Of a stretch of DNA of 64,000 bases, positions 10,710 through 21,466 are shown one piece after another (the first letter of the stretch is position 1; each line of letters starts with the position of its first letter). The stretch covers positions 142,381,215 through 142,445,214 of the forward strand of contig CM065810.1 of the NCBI GenBank assembly GCA_033398695.1. The letters run 5' to 3'. The position numbers and the translations under genes were made by a program. This DNA comes from Orobanche coerulescens. Taxonomy: Eukaryota; Streptophyta; Magnoliopsida; Lamiales; Orobanchaceae. Below the pieces are notes generated by a model. That model was not told the DNA's origin. It saw only the letters and a list, made by a program, of their open reading frames with translations, and ran no database searches.

Positions 10710-11970
10710 TGTTGGGATAAATAATGTTGTTTTGATAATTGCCAAACAACAAAGCTTGATACAGCAAGCCCTGTATCAAAAGCCAGTTGAATTTGCAATC
10801 CTGTATCGAAGACCTTGAGATAGCACCAGCATACAGCAAGTTCTCGCGCTACCAAGATACAGCAACATAGTTAAACGCCAAGTATGGAAGCTGTCTCGAA
10901 ACCTCAATACAGCGCCCTTCCATACAGCGCCTGACTATTCCAATATAGCTACAGTTCTAGTGGATACCGCATTCACATCGAAACAGGACTGAAGACCATT
11001 TGAAAAGGAATCTCTAGTATTCACTTAAGTCAAGTACCGTTTGATAAAGAAGTATTTAAATACTCAAGGATAAAGTATTTAAATACTGAAGCTGTCAGAG
11101 ATCCGGATCCTTGTCTATTCAAAGTCAACTATCGAATCTTGCCCAACGGATCTATCTCAACGGATATATCCAAGAAGGCTATATATATCCCCAGAAGTTT
11201 GAAAATCAAGGAGAAGAATCCGAATCAACAAGAACATTTACAAGCTTACAAGCGATATTCAAAAGATCGAAAGACTGAATATTCATTATCATCGGATCAA
11301 GCTTATAAGGGCAAGTATATTTCTTTCTAGCATCAATCCATATCTGAAGAAAGAAGAAATATACTCAGTCATCAAGAACAGCCATCATCAGCTCAAGAAC
11401 TTCATATTCAAAGCTGCTGTTCTTACCCGGTTACCTACCTTTTTACCTTTGTGTAAAAACCGAGCTCTGTGTGAACTCAACAAGTTATTCTGACCTGTGT
11501 GGGACGAATAAGGACGAAGCTTTGGAACTGTGTGTAAAGAAGCAAGTCTAGAAGAAAGCTTTAACCAATCTGTGTGAACGGTTGAAAGCGACAGTCTTTG
11601 TATCAATCTGTGTGAACGATACAAGGATAGGTTTGATTATAGATACATAGTTGTGTACGCAGTATTTATAACAAACGTTTTACTCCTGTGTGGAGGACCA
11701 GTGGACGTAGAGGGGTTTACCTCGAACCACTTAAATACTGCGTTATTTACCTTTCGTCGTTACTGTTTTCATAACTGTGATTTATTCAAGTATACACTGC
11801 AAAACCCTGTACGCACCAAGCTAACAGGAGATCAAACCGAGTTGCTGTATCGACGGCAACTTACTGTATTAAAGACTTCCGCTACGCACTCAGATTCGAA
11901 AACCATACAGCCTGTTGCTTAAACATTTTCCAGGCTGTATCGAGTTTAATTTTTAGAAAAGGGACCAACA
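10710..11970 (+). mobile_element. Solo LTR of a Ty1/Copia element
   Basis: The 1261-bp LTR begins TGTTGGGATAAA and ends GGGACCAACA. It is flanked by a perfect 5-bp duplication CAAGG (10705-10709 and 11971-11975). Removing the LTR and one duplication rejoins the LINE reading frame. It is related to the LTRs of the large Copia element (22914, 33926): both carry two 23-bp-spaced AGTATTTAAATACT palindromes and a GGCTATATATATCC TATA region. It arose by recombination between two LTRs of a former full element. Confidence 0.95.
11051..11190 (+). promoter_or_regulatory. Promoter region of the solo Copia LTR
   Basis: Two copies of the 14-bp palindrome AGTATTTAAATACT start at 11051 and 11074, exactly 23 bp apart. 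TCTCAACGGATA at 11155-11166 contains AACGG, the core of plant MYB3R/MSA elements. A TATA box, CTATATATATCC, follows at 11179-11190. The same layout occurs in both LTRs of the large Copia element. Confidence 0.65.
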
Positions 11971-11975
11971 CAAGG

Positions 11976-12284
11976 TGATACCCGGTGAGAGTACTGCAAC
12001 ACAGCATAGGGTTGTGGTGCTTGACTTTCGAGGTAAGAGGCACTTAAGAAAGAGAAGACCACAAGTTGACCCTCGAATTAAGTGGTGGAAGCTCCAAGGG
12101 GAGAGTCGACATACTTTTGTGGCTAAGATTGCTGATATTGGTATTTGGTCTGATTGCACGGAGATGGATATAGATTCGATGTGGAACTTGTTGGAGCATA
12201 ACATAAAGGAAGTTGCAAAAGAAGTCCTAGGAGAATCTAAAGGAAACAGACCATCAAGTAAGGACACATCTTGGTGGAATGATG
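11976..12284 (+). pseudogene. RTE-type LINE, second ORF segment (endonuclease end and linker)
   Basis: The frame resumes with STATQHRVVVLDFR, the last conserved His-containing motif of the endonuclease. It then runs through a linker (RIKWWKLQGE, EVAKEVLGESKG, TSWWND) typical of plant RTE elements upstream of the reverse transcriptase. It is cut at 12284 by the insertion of Gypsy B. No reverse transcriptase domain appears on the far side of B, so the 3' part was deleted. Confidence 0.88.
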
Positions 12285-12664
12285 TGTAACACCCCCAAAA
12301 CCGTATGGGAATATTACACACCGTAGACCCTTTCCACAAGGATCTACCAGGCTAAACATCCATAAACAACCAAATGCTTGCCCGGCCAGGGTCAAACAAT
12401 ATAATAATACAGACCGTATGGTCACTTACATGTGAATACACAGACCGATGAGGTCACACAACTCAAACAACAAAACTTACTTAAACGACATTACCCACAC
12501 AGGGGTCGAAATACAATACAGCGGAAGACTGAAATCAACTCTGACAACACAACAAAAATCAGAACAACTCTCGACTCATGATTAGTATCGCAGCCCATCA
12601 TCCTCTTGTGCCAATCCTGTGATCGCCTCTGAACTGGATGAACACGACGCAAGCAGACATCCAC

Positions 12665-12704
12665 CCCCGACACTCGGGGTTAGTAAAACTCCACTGTTTT
12701 ACTA
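12665..12704 (-). other. Conserved double stem-loop in LTR B
   Basis: Read on the plus strand: CCCCGA-cac-TCGGGG (12665-12670/12674-12679) then TAGTAAAAC-tccact-GTTTTACTA (12681-12689/12696-12704). Both stems are perfect. Homologous pairs with different stem sequences but kept pairing occur in LTRs C and D. Function unknown; the position, about 400 bp before the LTR 3' end, would suit RNA 3'-end formation or another role in the transcript. Confidence 0.75.
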
Positions 12705-13022
12705 GTGCAAGTATCAAATCATACGAAATGTAACAAGCAATTAATAATCGTGAATCAAATATAATAATCAAGTAACGAATGTCCCTGGGAGGTTTTCACA
12801 AGGAAAGATAAGCTATGAAGCATTCGAAAATAAGATTATCATCTCGGGAATTTTTAGAATTTCAAAACCTTTCGAAAATCTTAGGGTCTTAACCCAAATC
12901 TCAAATTGTATTTCAATAATTTACCGTACGAAAACATTTCATAAATCTCGTGGGGCTCGGCCCAACATTCCTTTTTTAAAACTTTCTTTTCAAAACTTTG
13001 ATTTGAAAACAATCATGCTCAT

Positions 13023-13490
13023 GACACCGTGATCCACTGTCACGTGTCTCCGTAGGTTCAACAACCCGCACGGACTACACCACGCACAATTAAACAAACA
13101 TAATCAATTCCGACACCGTGATCCACTGTCACGTGTCTCCGTAGGTTCAACAACCCGCACGGACTATTAACCAGACATAACCAATTCCGACACCGTGATC
13201 CACTGTCACGTGTCTCCGTAGGTTCAACAACCCGCACGGACTATATCAATCTCAACAACCACACACACAGTCCTGACATCGTAGTCCACTGCCACGTGTC
13301 ACCGTAAGCCCCATAGAGCTCACCCGGTTGGACGTACTGTGTCCAAAACTCATGGTCCACTGCGATGCGTTATCGTAGGCCTCGCTGCATCAAAGACGAT
13401 TGGACCTCGCACTCACTAAGTTCTGACCCCGTAGTCCACTGCCACGAATCCTCGTAGGTCCCGTCGGACCAACACGAGTGAACTTAGCGG
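13023..13490 (-). repeat. Tandem repeat block in LTR B
   Basis: Three close units begin GACACCGTGATCCACTGTCA at 13024, 13111 and 13187. Three more diverged units follow at about 13275, 13340 and 13424 (GACATCGTAGTCCACTGCCA type). Each unit contains a short inverted repeat CGTGA...TCACG. LTRs G, C and D have other tandem blocks at the matching place. Confidence 0.85.
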
Positions 13491-14451
13491 TCACACACAT
13501 ATTCATATTCACATTCACATTACATACAACAATGAGCACAATTGATCAATCACATTGATCACCACAAAATCGTACATCACCTGCATATAACACAATCTCA
13601 ACACTCGCAACAACTATCGTCAATCAACGACACATATCCAACATAACACACGTTCGGTACACATTACATTACACGACCAAGTGTACAACCGTCCCATATG
13701 TACGGCGCAATCCTGCACAAATGGCACAACGCCTAACACGTATACTAATATAACAATATTATCGCAAAGCCTTCAAATTACGGAAAACACAACCAACTCA
13801 AACGAAACATAATTACGAAGGCAAGCAAAATCATCACACATCTCATACATAATTACTAGTCGCAAGATACAAGTCGTATAGTAAGATACTTGCCTTACTA
13901 ACCGCTACCAAACGCTCCGAAGAACACGGTTCGACCGGGAAGCTCGAACCCCGAAGAAGACAACGAACGGAAGGGTTCCGACTCGAGTTCTTCACTAGAA
14001 TTCGACCCTAACAACATATAATCAATAAATCATCGATCATACGAGGAAGAATAATCGAAGAACGCCCGGAAACCCCTCTATGACATTTTACCGGACACCT
14101 TCAAGGCGTCGATCAAGAACTCGACCAAAACAACGAATCGATACGATCCAACCATGGAATAACAAGGTAAATGATACAATACATCTAAATAATCATCAAT
14201 CCATCACAATCCTAAGTTAAATCGGATTAAACGAACGAAATCGAACAAAATACCCAAATCCCCAAAATTAGATTTCTAGAAAATCTAACCTGATTCGCTC
14301 GATCAAAGGATGTTATAGGATGGATGATTGATGATATGAACTCCAAAACTTCATGGATTTGTTGACCAACAACATCTCTCCATGATAAGAACAACTCCAG
14401 CCGCGGAAGAGAAGGGGAAAAAGGAGAAAAATGGCAAAAACGATCATTGGG

Positions 14452-14760
14452 CCTTAAATAGCCGACACGGTGTCTGCCCGGGAAGTGTGCCGCGACAGAG
14501 GCCAAAAATGGCTCCCGGTGGTGGCGGTGTGCCGCGGCCCGGCCGGGCGTGTGCCGCGGCACCAGCACGATCGGTTTGGCCGAAAAAATGCACGAGTGTG
14601 CCGCGGCCCAGCCGGCATGTGCCGCGGCCCACGGTGACGGCTCGCCGGCCGTAAGCCGCGAGCACTACCGGCCGTGACTCGGCCAGAATCTGCCGATCAC
14701 TACCGGCCGTGACTCGGCCAGTGCCGGCCTGGGCCCAGATTGCCCGACCGTGACTCGGCT
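14452..14760 (-). promoter_or_regulatory. U3 promoter of LTR B: TATA-like box, GTGCCGCGGCAC array and D-like GC repeats
   Basis: The minus strand has GCTATTTAAGG at 14452-14462. Upstream in sense, GTGCCGCGGCMC-type palindromes start at 14487 (diverged), 14529, 14551, 14598 and 14619, with spacings 42, 22, 47 and 21. Further upstream, two copies of a repeat with ACCGGCCGTGACTCGGCCAG resemble the promoter region of LTR D. B therefore combines the palindrome module of LTR G with a D-like module. Confidence 0.65.
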
Positions 14761-15257
14761 GGGGCCAACTCCGACGGCCCGAACGACCCCAAAACCCGAA
14801 CCTGAATACGATTCGATGATACGGTTACGACGTACTCGCAAAGACGAATCTAAGAGCTAAGATAACACACGATTCCGACCACCCGATCTCGGAATTCGAC
14901 AACGGAAGTAATTACCCAAAACTTTGAGAAATTACGAAAATGGCCCAAAACGTCCGAAAATCACGATACGCGATCGAAACACCAAACCAAAGCTCGCAAC
15001 ATGAATAATAACATTAAATAAACTTACGAGAAACTCGAAACAACAGTTTCGGACGAGATTCACAAGAATCGAGCTCAAGTGCGGAAAAGTCGCTAAAAAG
15101 CTCGAAACTCAACAAAACGATATCGAAACGAACTCGGATGACAAAAAGTGCAGAATTAATCATTCTCAGAATGACGAGACGGTCCCAAGCGAGTCGTATA
15201 ACCGGACCTCCGCCGAAAAAAGAAAATTACTGGAAATCCGAAATTGCGGATATTACA

Positions 15258-15292
15258 TTCTACCCTCCTTAAAAGAAGTTTCGTCCCGAAAC
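15258..15292 (-). other. Polypurine tract and conserved hairpin of Gypsy B
   Basis: On the minus strand GTTTCGGGACGAAAC (15278-15292, a perfect 6-bp stem) is followed by the purine-rich run TTAAGGAGGGTAGAA touching the LTR start. This is the plus-strand primer region. A second module of the same design lies at 15662-15708. Confidence 0.8.
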
Positions 15293-15661
15293 TTAAATCA
15301 AGTAGGGAGAAGCAATATCCTGCCAGGAAAACTCAACGAGATACACAAGAACCAAAAAAAATCGCGCCCAACGGCGAAACGTTACAAGCAACGCGAAAGA
15401 ACATACAGCGTGAAAACACGCCCCACGACGACCATAACAACGTCACCGGCAATAATTCAAAACAATAACGAGTAATTAACGACGCATCACATGCACACAT
15501 TTAATCAAAGAAACGCACGTGACAACAAGTCGCACCCGACCACAACAACTATGCGGTAGAAACAAATATAGTATTATGATGGAATTCACTCTGATTCTCG
15601 TCAACAAGAAAATGTCCAACGTCAAGACACAAACAATTCAAGATAACAGAAAACGAGAATA

Positions 15662-15708
15662 CCGGACATTACATTCTATCCTATTAAAAATAAGTTTTGT
15701 CCCGAAAC
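15662..15708 (-). other. Second polypurine/LTR-start-like module in Gypsy B
   Basis: The minus strand again shows a GTTTCGGGACAAAAC-type inverted repeat (one change), a purine-rich run and TGTAATGTCCGG, which mimics the LTR start. It lies about 415 bp inside the element, and element D has a comparable extra module. 15293-15660 holds no gene. Confidence 0.6.
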
Positions 15709-15815
15709 TTAAAATAAAACATCATAGTAGAATACAAACAAAACCAAAAAGTTCGCGCAACAAATATCAATCTCTACACGAATTATAGCACAAAGTATGA
15801 TACACAACTACATCA

Positions 15816-16910
15816 CTAGGAACCGCTGGGCCCTGCCCGAGTAGGAACAAAAACCCGATTCTCAAACATCTTGGCAACGGTCTCACAATGCACCGCTTGG
15901 TGCCCCAGTCGGCCGCACTTAAAACAATTAACCGATGGCGAACGAAAATTCTGTCTCGCATGGCCTACACGGCTGCAGTTAAAGCAGGTCTTCACACCGA
16001 TCGTCTTACTCGCCTCTGGAGTAAGGTTCTTAGACTGGTCAACCGAACGAGGAGTGCTTCCAGAAGGAAAATGCGAAGCAACAGGTTCACGGATCTCACT
16101 CCTCTGGCCTCTTGAAAAATTTCTCGAGGTCTTCTGTCTCTTACTCTCTGAATTAGATTCTGCCATAGAAACAGCTATCTCAATGGCTAAAGCTCGGTCC
16201 TGATATTATTTCAGGGTGGTACACATAAGCGGAGCCATACTCTCACGGATATGGGGTTTCATGCGCATATTGAAGTATCGGACCTTGTCCGCTTCACTTC
16301 TCACTTGATCCCGAACATAAGCCAACTGTCGATTATAATCGACTATCGCCTGGGATATTGACACATCCTGGGGCGTAGCCGAGAAAAACTCAACGATTCT
16401 ACGTTCACGAACAGGTAACGGGCAATACTCTGCCTCCATGGTAGTCTTAAACTCAGCCCATGTAGGCGTACGATCTGCAGGCACTACAGCGTGCCACCAG
16501 TCTGCAGCTTCTTTGTCGAGCAGGTACTGAGCAATGGGTACCCTCCTGTCATCCGGACAAGCTACAGCATCAAATATTCTGTCCAACTGGAAGAGCCAGT
16601 TTTCCCAACCTAACAAGTCAGACGAACCCTCAAAACGGGGCGGTTGCATCTTCATTACATCTCGTAACCACTTACTAGTTCCGTTATCCCTATTTGGGTT
16701 CTCATCCCGACGTACGGCCTGATTCATCTGCACTAATTGGTCAACCACCTGACGAAGGATGGTGGCGGCGCCAACGTCAACATTAACGCTAGTCGAATGT
16801 CCCTGATCTGTACTGAGCTGATCGGTACTCAGCATGGAGGGAGTCGCCCTCCCACGCTTCTGATCACGACCACGACTACGACCACGTCCTCGGCCACGAC
16901 CTCTCGGCAT
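15816..16910 (-). pseudogene. Gypsy B gag polyprotein (one in-frame stop)
   Basis: Starts MPRGRGRGRGRSRGRDQKRG at 16910. The gag core (PPRFEGSSDLLGWENWLFQL, AQYLLDKEAADWWHAVV, YNRQLAYVRDQVRSEADKVR) is homologous to the gag of element G. A single in-frame TAA at about 16206 interrupts it after MCTTLK; the same frame then continues to the natural stop at 15816. Two zinc knuckles follow. The first, CFNCSRVGHARQNF, has Phe in place of the last Cys; the second, CFKCGRLGHQAVHC, is intact. No pol follows. The protein would package RNA if translated through the stop. Confidence 0.88.
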
Positions 16911-18239
16911 ACTGAACGGACGACCAAACAGAATAACACAACCAAACAAATGTCACAACGTCAACATAGGACGATAATAGCAGCACGATAAAGCATCAAC
17001 TCCAAGTTATCACACAAGTGCACGAACTAACACTGTAATTTAAGAACTTCATTCAAAAATAATTCACAGTCACATCAATAGAGGTGTTTGGATTTCACCA
17101 AATCAAACACAGTCAAAGCCACACACGTATCGTAGGGATCAAACACTCGCAGCAAAATAAAATATTTCCGGGATATTATTCAAATGATAGAATTTTAAAA
17201 TTCTCAAGTTTGAAAAACTTTGGTGAAATGAATTTTTTTTTTAAAACACTTTTAATACTCCGATCGTCCAATCAAAACCATGTATCTCAATATTTAGAAT
17301 ACACTGAAACATTCTCCGACGAGCACAACAACACCACAAACTTATCACAACCACTTGCCCCAATACGTGGACATATGAAGCTCGAAATTCCGAAAACCAA
17401 AAAATATCGTTCTGCAAAATAAAAATTTTCCAAAATCCTTTAGTTCATAATCAAAATGACGGTAATATTTACACTGTCCGGAGTACTTCAAAACACATTT
17501 GTTTTTTTTATACCGTCTGACTGTGTCATTTGAAAATACATGACCCATTTGTCAAAGTTTAACAAATTTTAAAAATCCATATAAACCGTGGTTTGACCGC
17601 ACCACCAAAATATTTTTCAAAAAACGATTATTACAAAAATTCTCAAACTGTAAAGTCCTTCAGAAAACACTCTCAAACTTACCCATAGCGGACAAAAATT
17701 ACAACCTTCCAAAAACAGTCAAATTTAAAACCACATACTCAAATGGCAACCAGGGTCGCCAATTCAATCAAATGCATCTCGTGGTATCAAGTTTAAACAC
17801 ACAGCAAAATCATTCATCGGAGTTTCTCACAAACTTTACCGTAAAACCCATCAAGGTTCACAACTTTCACACCATACCAACCCACATGGTGGTTCAAGGG
17901 CCAAACATCAATACATCCAGTTCTATACACTTACGGCGTATCCAAGTATTGAATACAACTTCATTGCACGACACCGCGTAAACAAAATTATGCACTACAA
18001 ATATCACACATAAATGAAACCATGAACACACATATTATGCATAAAAGAGGAGACTTACGTCCACAGGCCGCACGGAGATGACGGTCGCCCACGATACTAA
18101 TCTCATCCGACAACATATCCAACGCGTTGTGACTACGCACAACTCAACTTGTCACCTGACGACTCGAACGACAAGACAACAAATTACTCGACAATTCACG
18201 ACTCGACTCGACCCGACAGCCTAGGTTTCCACAACCTAA
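16911..18239 (-). other. Untranslated leader of Gypsy B
   Basis: Between PBS and gag start there are 1.3 kb of AT-rich sequence with no supported coding region. The small open frames here are short and have no recognisable motifs. Long leaders are usual in this group. Confidence 0.7.
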
Positions 18240-18251
18240 GCTCCGATACCA
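18240..18251 (-). other. Primer-binding site of Gypsy B (variant)
   Basis: The minus strand reads TGGTATCGGAGC. It differs by one A-to-G change from the standard TGGTATCAGAGC. Elements C and the Copia element have the same variant. Confidence 0.88.
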
Positions 18252-18255
18252 TAAA

Positions 18256-18522
18256 TGTAACACCCCCAAAACCGTATGGGAATATTACACACCGTAGACC
18301 CTTTCCACAAGGATCTACCAGGCTAAACATCCATAAACAACCAAATACTTGCCCGGCCAGGGTCAAACAATATAATAATACAGACCGTATGGTCACTTAC
18401 ATGTAAATACACAGACCGATGAGGTCACACAACTCAAACAACAAAACTTACTTAAACGACATTACCCACACAGGGGTCGAAATACAATACAGCGGAAGAC
18501 TGAAATCAACTCTGACAACACA
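18256..18522 (-). repeat. Truncated 5' LTR of Gypsy B
   Basis: Almost identical to 12285-12551 of the 3' LTR, then similarity stops abruptly after TCTGACAACACA. The lost part includes the rest of this LTR, the 3' half of the LINE and the right end of LTR A, so one large deletion or rearrangement probably joined 18522 to unrelated sequence. Confidence 0.88.
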
Positions 18523-19735
18523 TATAAGACAAACTAATCAACAAACAAACAAACAAACATAAGCAAATCCGTAAATATTATACTAAATTTAGAGGAAATA
18601 AAAAACATGAAGAACTCACGGAATCATCCCCCTCAGCTAAAACAGAGGGGGTTCACTATGCTTGCCTATCTTTTGATAGGCTAATCACATCCAGAAGCTT
18701 GATTAACATATCCAACCAGAATTCATCATCATCTTCATGTGTTGACTTATCGTTGACCAGCAATATTAGAACTAATTAAGCGGTTAACGGTTCGGGCTCC
18801 AAATAGAAGATGGGTGCCGGTTTAATAGGTAAGGTTTAGCGGGCCGAAGTTGGGCTTTGTTTGGGTTTGGTATTTGAGATAATCAGCTGGGCTTGCTATT
18901 AAGTATTAAGGTTTTGTAGTTTAAATTAATCAAGGACCATTTGTGAAACTTGCTGAAAATCCAGGGACCTTTTCTGCCAAACTTCAAAAACTCTTTCCAG
19001 GGACTATTCTTGACACTTTGACATTCTTGGAGGACTAATCTGGATATCTTGAGCATGCTTCGATCATTTGACTTTGTCGGCTTCAGATTTAACTCTTTCC
19101 ATTCCTCGTGCTCGTTTTTGATGTTTTTGACTTGGTTTTGTCCATTTTCTCTCATTTCCTTGCCTGCACACATAAGAACACAAAAACACATATATTTGGC
19201 ATATAGTTGTTAGTTTTTGGTCTTTTGGGTCGGGTTTTGGTCAATAAAAGGTATGTGAAAAAGCACATACCAGTCTTCAACAATTACACCTGACACCGTC
19301 AGGTGTAAAGTCTTCATATATTCACTGGGGCGACGTGTGTAAAATTCCAAGCCTCATCTTGGTCTTCATGTGATGGCGTCACGCTTTGAGAGCTGACGCC
19401 GTCAGGTGTAAATTCTGACGGTTTTCCAAGACTTTGCCATTTTCTTCATATTTGAGCCCAAAAACGTCCAAAATACTCCAATTTTCAGAAATCACGTCAC
19501 AAGTAACTAAAATGAGAAAAGAAACAATTTGAGGTAGTATTGGACCAAATATATACGAGTTTAGGCTTAAATGACCCCTTAAAAAGGTACCAAATAAATC
19601 CTTATCATGCATATCGGTAGACCTTAGGTAATCGAGCCATTATATATTTAAGACCTGGTCAATAAAACCTGCATCAAGTTTTTTGCGCCGCTACCGGAGA
19701 GCTATTCTAGGATTTTCAATTTTTAAGTCTACTTT
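18523..19735. other. Degenerate non-coding stretch, possibly LTR-element debris
   Basis: No gene seen. There is a perfect hairpin TTACACCTGAC-acc-GTCAGGTGTAA (19284-19308) and a second partial copy at 19393-19405. Near 19684, TTTGCGCCGCTACCGGAGAG resembles the tRNA-Asp-type primer site region of Athila-like Gypsy elements, so this may be the LTR and leader of an old element. That reading is tentative. Confidence 0.4.
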
Positions 19736-20084
19736 TGTTAGTGCAAACGTTACGACGTTTAATCTATACATTGTCTTCATGTTTTAATGATAACAAATAT
19801 GTAACTTGTAATACATAACGTAAAGTACACAAGTTACTCGTTCACACATCAACGTCTCTCAACATCACTTCAGATTGGGCCAAGCATACAAGAATTCTAC
19901 ATATGGACATAGCTAATTGGATCAGGCCAAGCATGTATATGGAGTTAGCTAAATGGACCGGGCCAAGCAAACAAAAAAGCCCATTCGGGGCCCAATAGTA
20001 ACTAGCCCAACAAGGCCCATCAAGACCCAAAATTATTTCTAGAAGCTTCTAGAACTTGGAGGAAAATGGAAAATTCAAAATTCA
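19736..20084 (+). repeat. Possible 5' fragment of a Copia-type LTR
   Basis: Begins TGTTAGTGCAAACGTTACGA, in the style of a Copia LTR start, and breaks off where the E-type LTR begins (similarity to 61395 onward starts at about 20085). There is no second copy in the window to confirm it. Confidence 0.35.
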
Positions 20085-21004
20085 AAAACTTAACTAAGAC
20101 ATTAAACTAAGTTTTCATAAAAAGAAACCGAATCAAATCATTATATATCATGCCATATCTCGCTCAAATATTCGAGTATAAAAGCTGTCTTAAATTTCGG
20201 AATTCATTAACACATCATATAACACGTTTAACCATACCAACGCACCCAAGACCTTCATATAATCACAAGACCTGAATTATAACATCATTTTAACATATTA
20301 ACATCATATCACCAAGATCACCCAACAAGATTCTATCAAAACCCTAATCTTATCTTCATTATTTCATGTGGTAACTTTATGATTTTATGTGAAGCTTATG
20401 ATTTCATGTGAAGCTTTTATTCGTATAACCTTTGTAATCTTTAAGCCGACTAGTAGGATGATCAAAACATGTATTAGAATGAAAAGAAACCAAGACAAGA
20501 AGGAAATAACAAGGTTGATACATGGTACCTTTTGATGAATCGAATGGAAGAAGAACAAGGAATCAAGAACTAAAACCAATCCGAATACAAACCAAACAGA
20601 ACTTTCTTCATACCACAACAAACCACGATCAAGGACCACCAAATAAACTCCAATTCGTATCTCCTTGCACCTCTTTTGATTCAGAAAATAGATGAGAGAA
20701 AGAAACCAAGCCACCAAGTTTTGCATGCTAACTTCAAGTATTAAGTCCCAAAGTTTATGTCTTATGTTGGTGATTTAATTTTGGCCCAAAAGAGTAGTAT
20801 GAAACGTGTGTAGAGACTTAGAGTGTAGTTTAAATATCAAAGTTAAGTGTTTATAGTTTATATAAGTTACAATGTAGTAGTTTGAATATCTCATAATTGT
20901 TTTATGTTTAGTAACTTAGGTTTAGTTATATAATGATCTTATATATTCAAACATTATAGGGGTAATTTAGGAATTTTAAATGTTTGAGATTTTAGGATTT
21001 TATA
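20085..21004 (-). repeat. 3' LTR of Gypsy E, truncated at the left
   Basis: Matches the 5' LTR of E at 61395-62040 and 63155-63208 (for example AACTAAGACA, TTATATATCATGCCATATCT). It ends TTTAGGATTTTATA, a mutated form of the LTR F terminus. Immediately inside, the minus strand reads TTTTAGAGGGGAAGAGT, a polypurine tract. Confidence 0.75.
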
Positions 21005-21076
21005 ACTCTTCCCCTCTAAAAATAAAATTTTGTCCGCGAAATTGAAATGGAAACGGAATGGAGACATACCAGAATA

Positions 21077-21217
21077 CGAAAAGAAATGAGGATAACTTAT
21101 TCGCATCGATTCCTCGGTGTCCCAGGTAGCTTCACGCTCTGGGTGATTCTTCCAAAGAATTTTCACAAACGGAATGACTTCTTTTCTCATGACTCGATCT
21201 TGTTGATCCAAAATAGT
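21077..21217 (-). pseudogene. Integrase C-terminal chromodomain of Gypsy E
   Basis: The minus strand encodes ILDQQDRVMRKEVIPFVKIL, WKNHPEREATWDTEESMR and ISYPHFF. This is the chromodomain-like end of chromovirus integrase, which steers integration to marked chromatin. It sits just before the polypurine tract, as in Tekay/Del-type elements. The upstream integrase sequence (21218-21466) is frameshifted. Confidence 0.9.
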
Positions 21218-21466
21218 TTCGGCTTCCTCAGAAAAGACATACCATACTGAATCCAAATTGAAAGAATAATATACCAGATGTAGCAGATGATGGTCGTATT
21301 CCTCGGAAGGAATACAGGGAATACGTAGGATCTGACGGATATATCTTCCGTGGAATTTAATTAGACAAATCAGATGAGAACGTATCAAATCACAGAAGAC
21401 ATGAGAGTGATGTGTATGTATAAATCTTCAGATTCTCAAATAGTCTCGTCCTCATTATAACCTTTC

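Larger units (their letters stand above)
12285..15257 (-). repeat. 3' LTR of Gypsy B
   Basis: The LTR is 2973 bp. The sense strand starts TGTAATATCCGCAATTTCGG and ends GGGTGTTACA. It contains a palindrome array and TATA box (14452-14630), D-like GC-rich repeats (14648-14760), a tandem repeat block (13023-13490) and a double hairpin (12665-12704). Confidence 0.92.
12285..18522 (-). mobile_element. Ty3/Gypsy retrotransposon B (3' LTR, gag, PBS, truncated 5' LTR; no pol)
   Basis: In order from low to high coordinates: 3' LTR 12285-15257, polypurine region, a 3.0-kb internal region with only gag, PBS 18240-18251, and the first 267 bp of the 5' LTR (18256-18522). The two LTR ends are nearly identical over the overlap, so the insertion is fairly young. 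There is no protease, reverse transcriptase or integrase. It resembles a LARD-like derivative that would need enzymes in trans. It inserted into the LINE at GATG|TGTAACACC. Confidence 0.88.

Noticed and set aside
20385..20726. Hydrophobic 113-codon frame, similar one at 61703-62035
   Set aside because: Both are parts of the E-type LTR; frames end at LTR features and no family is recognisable.
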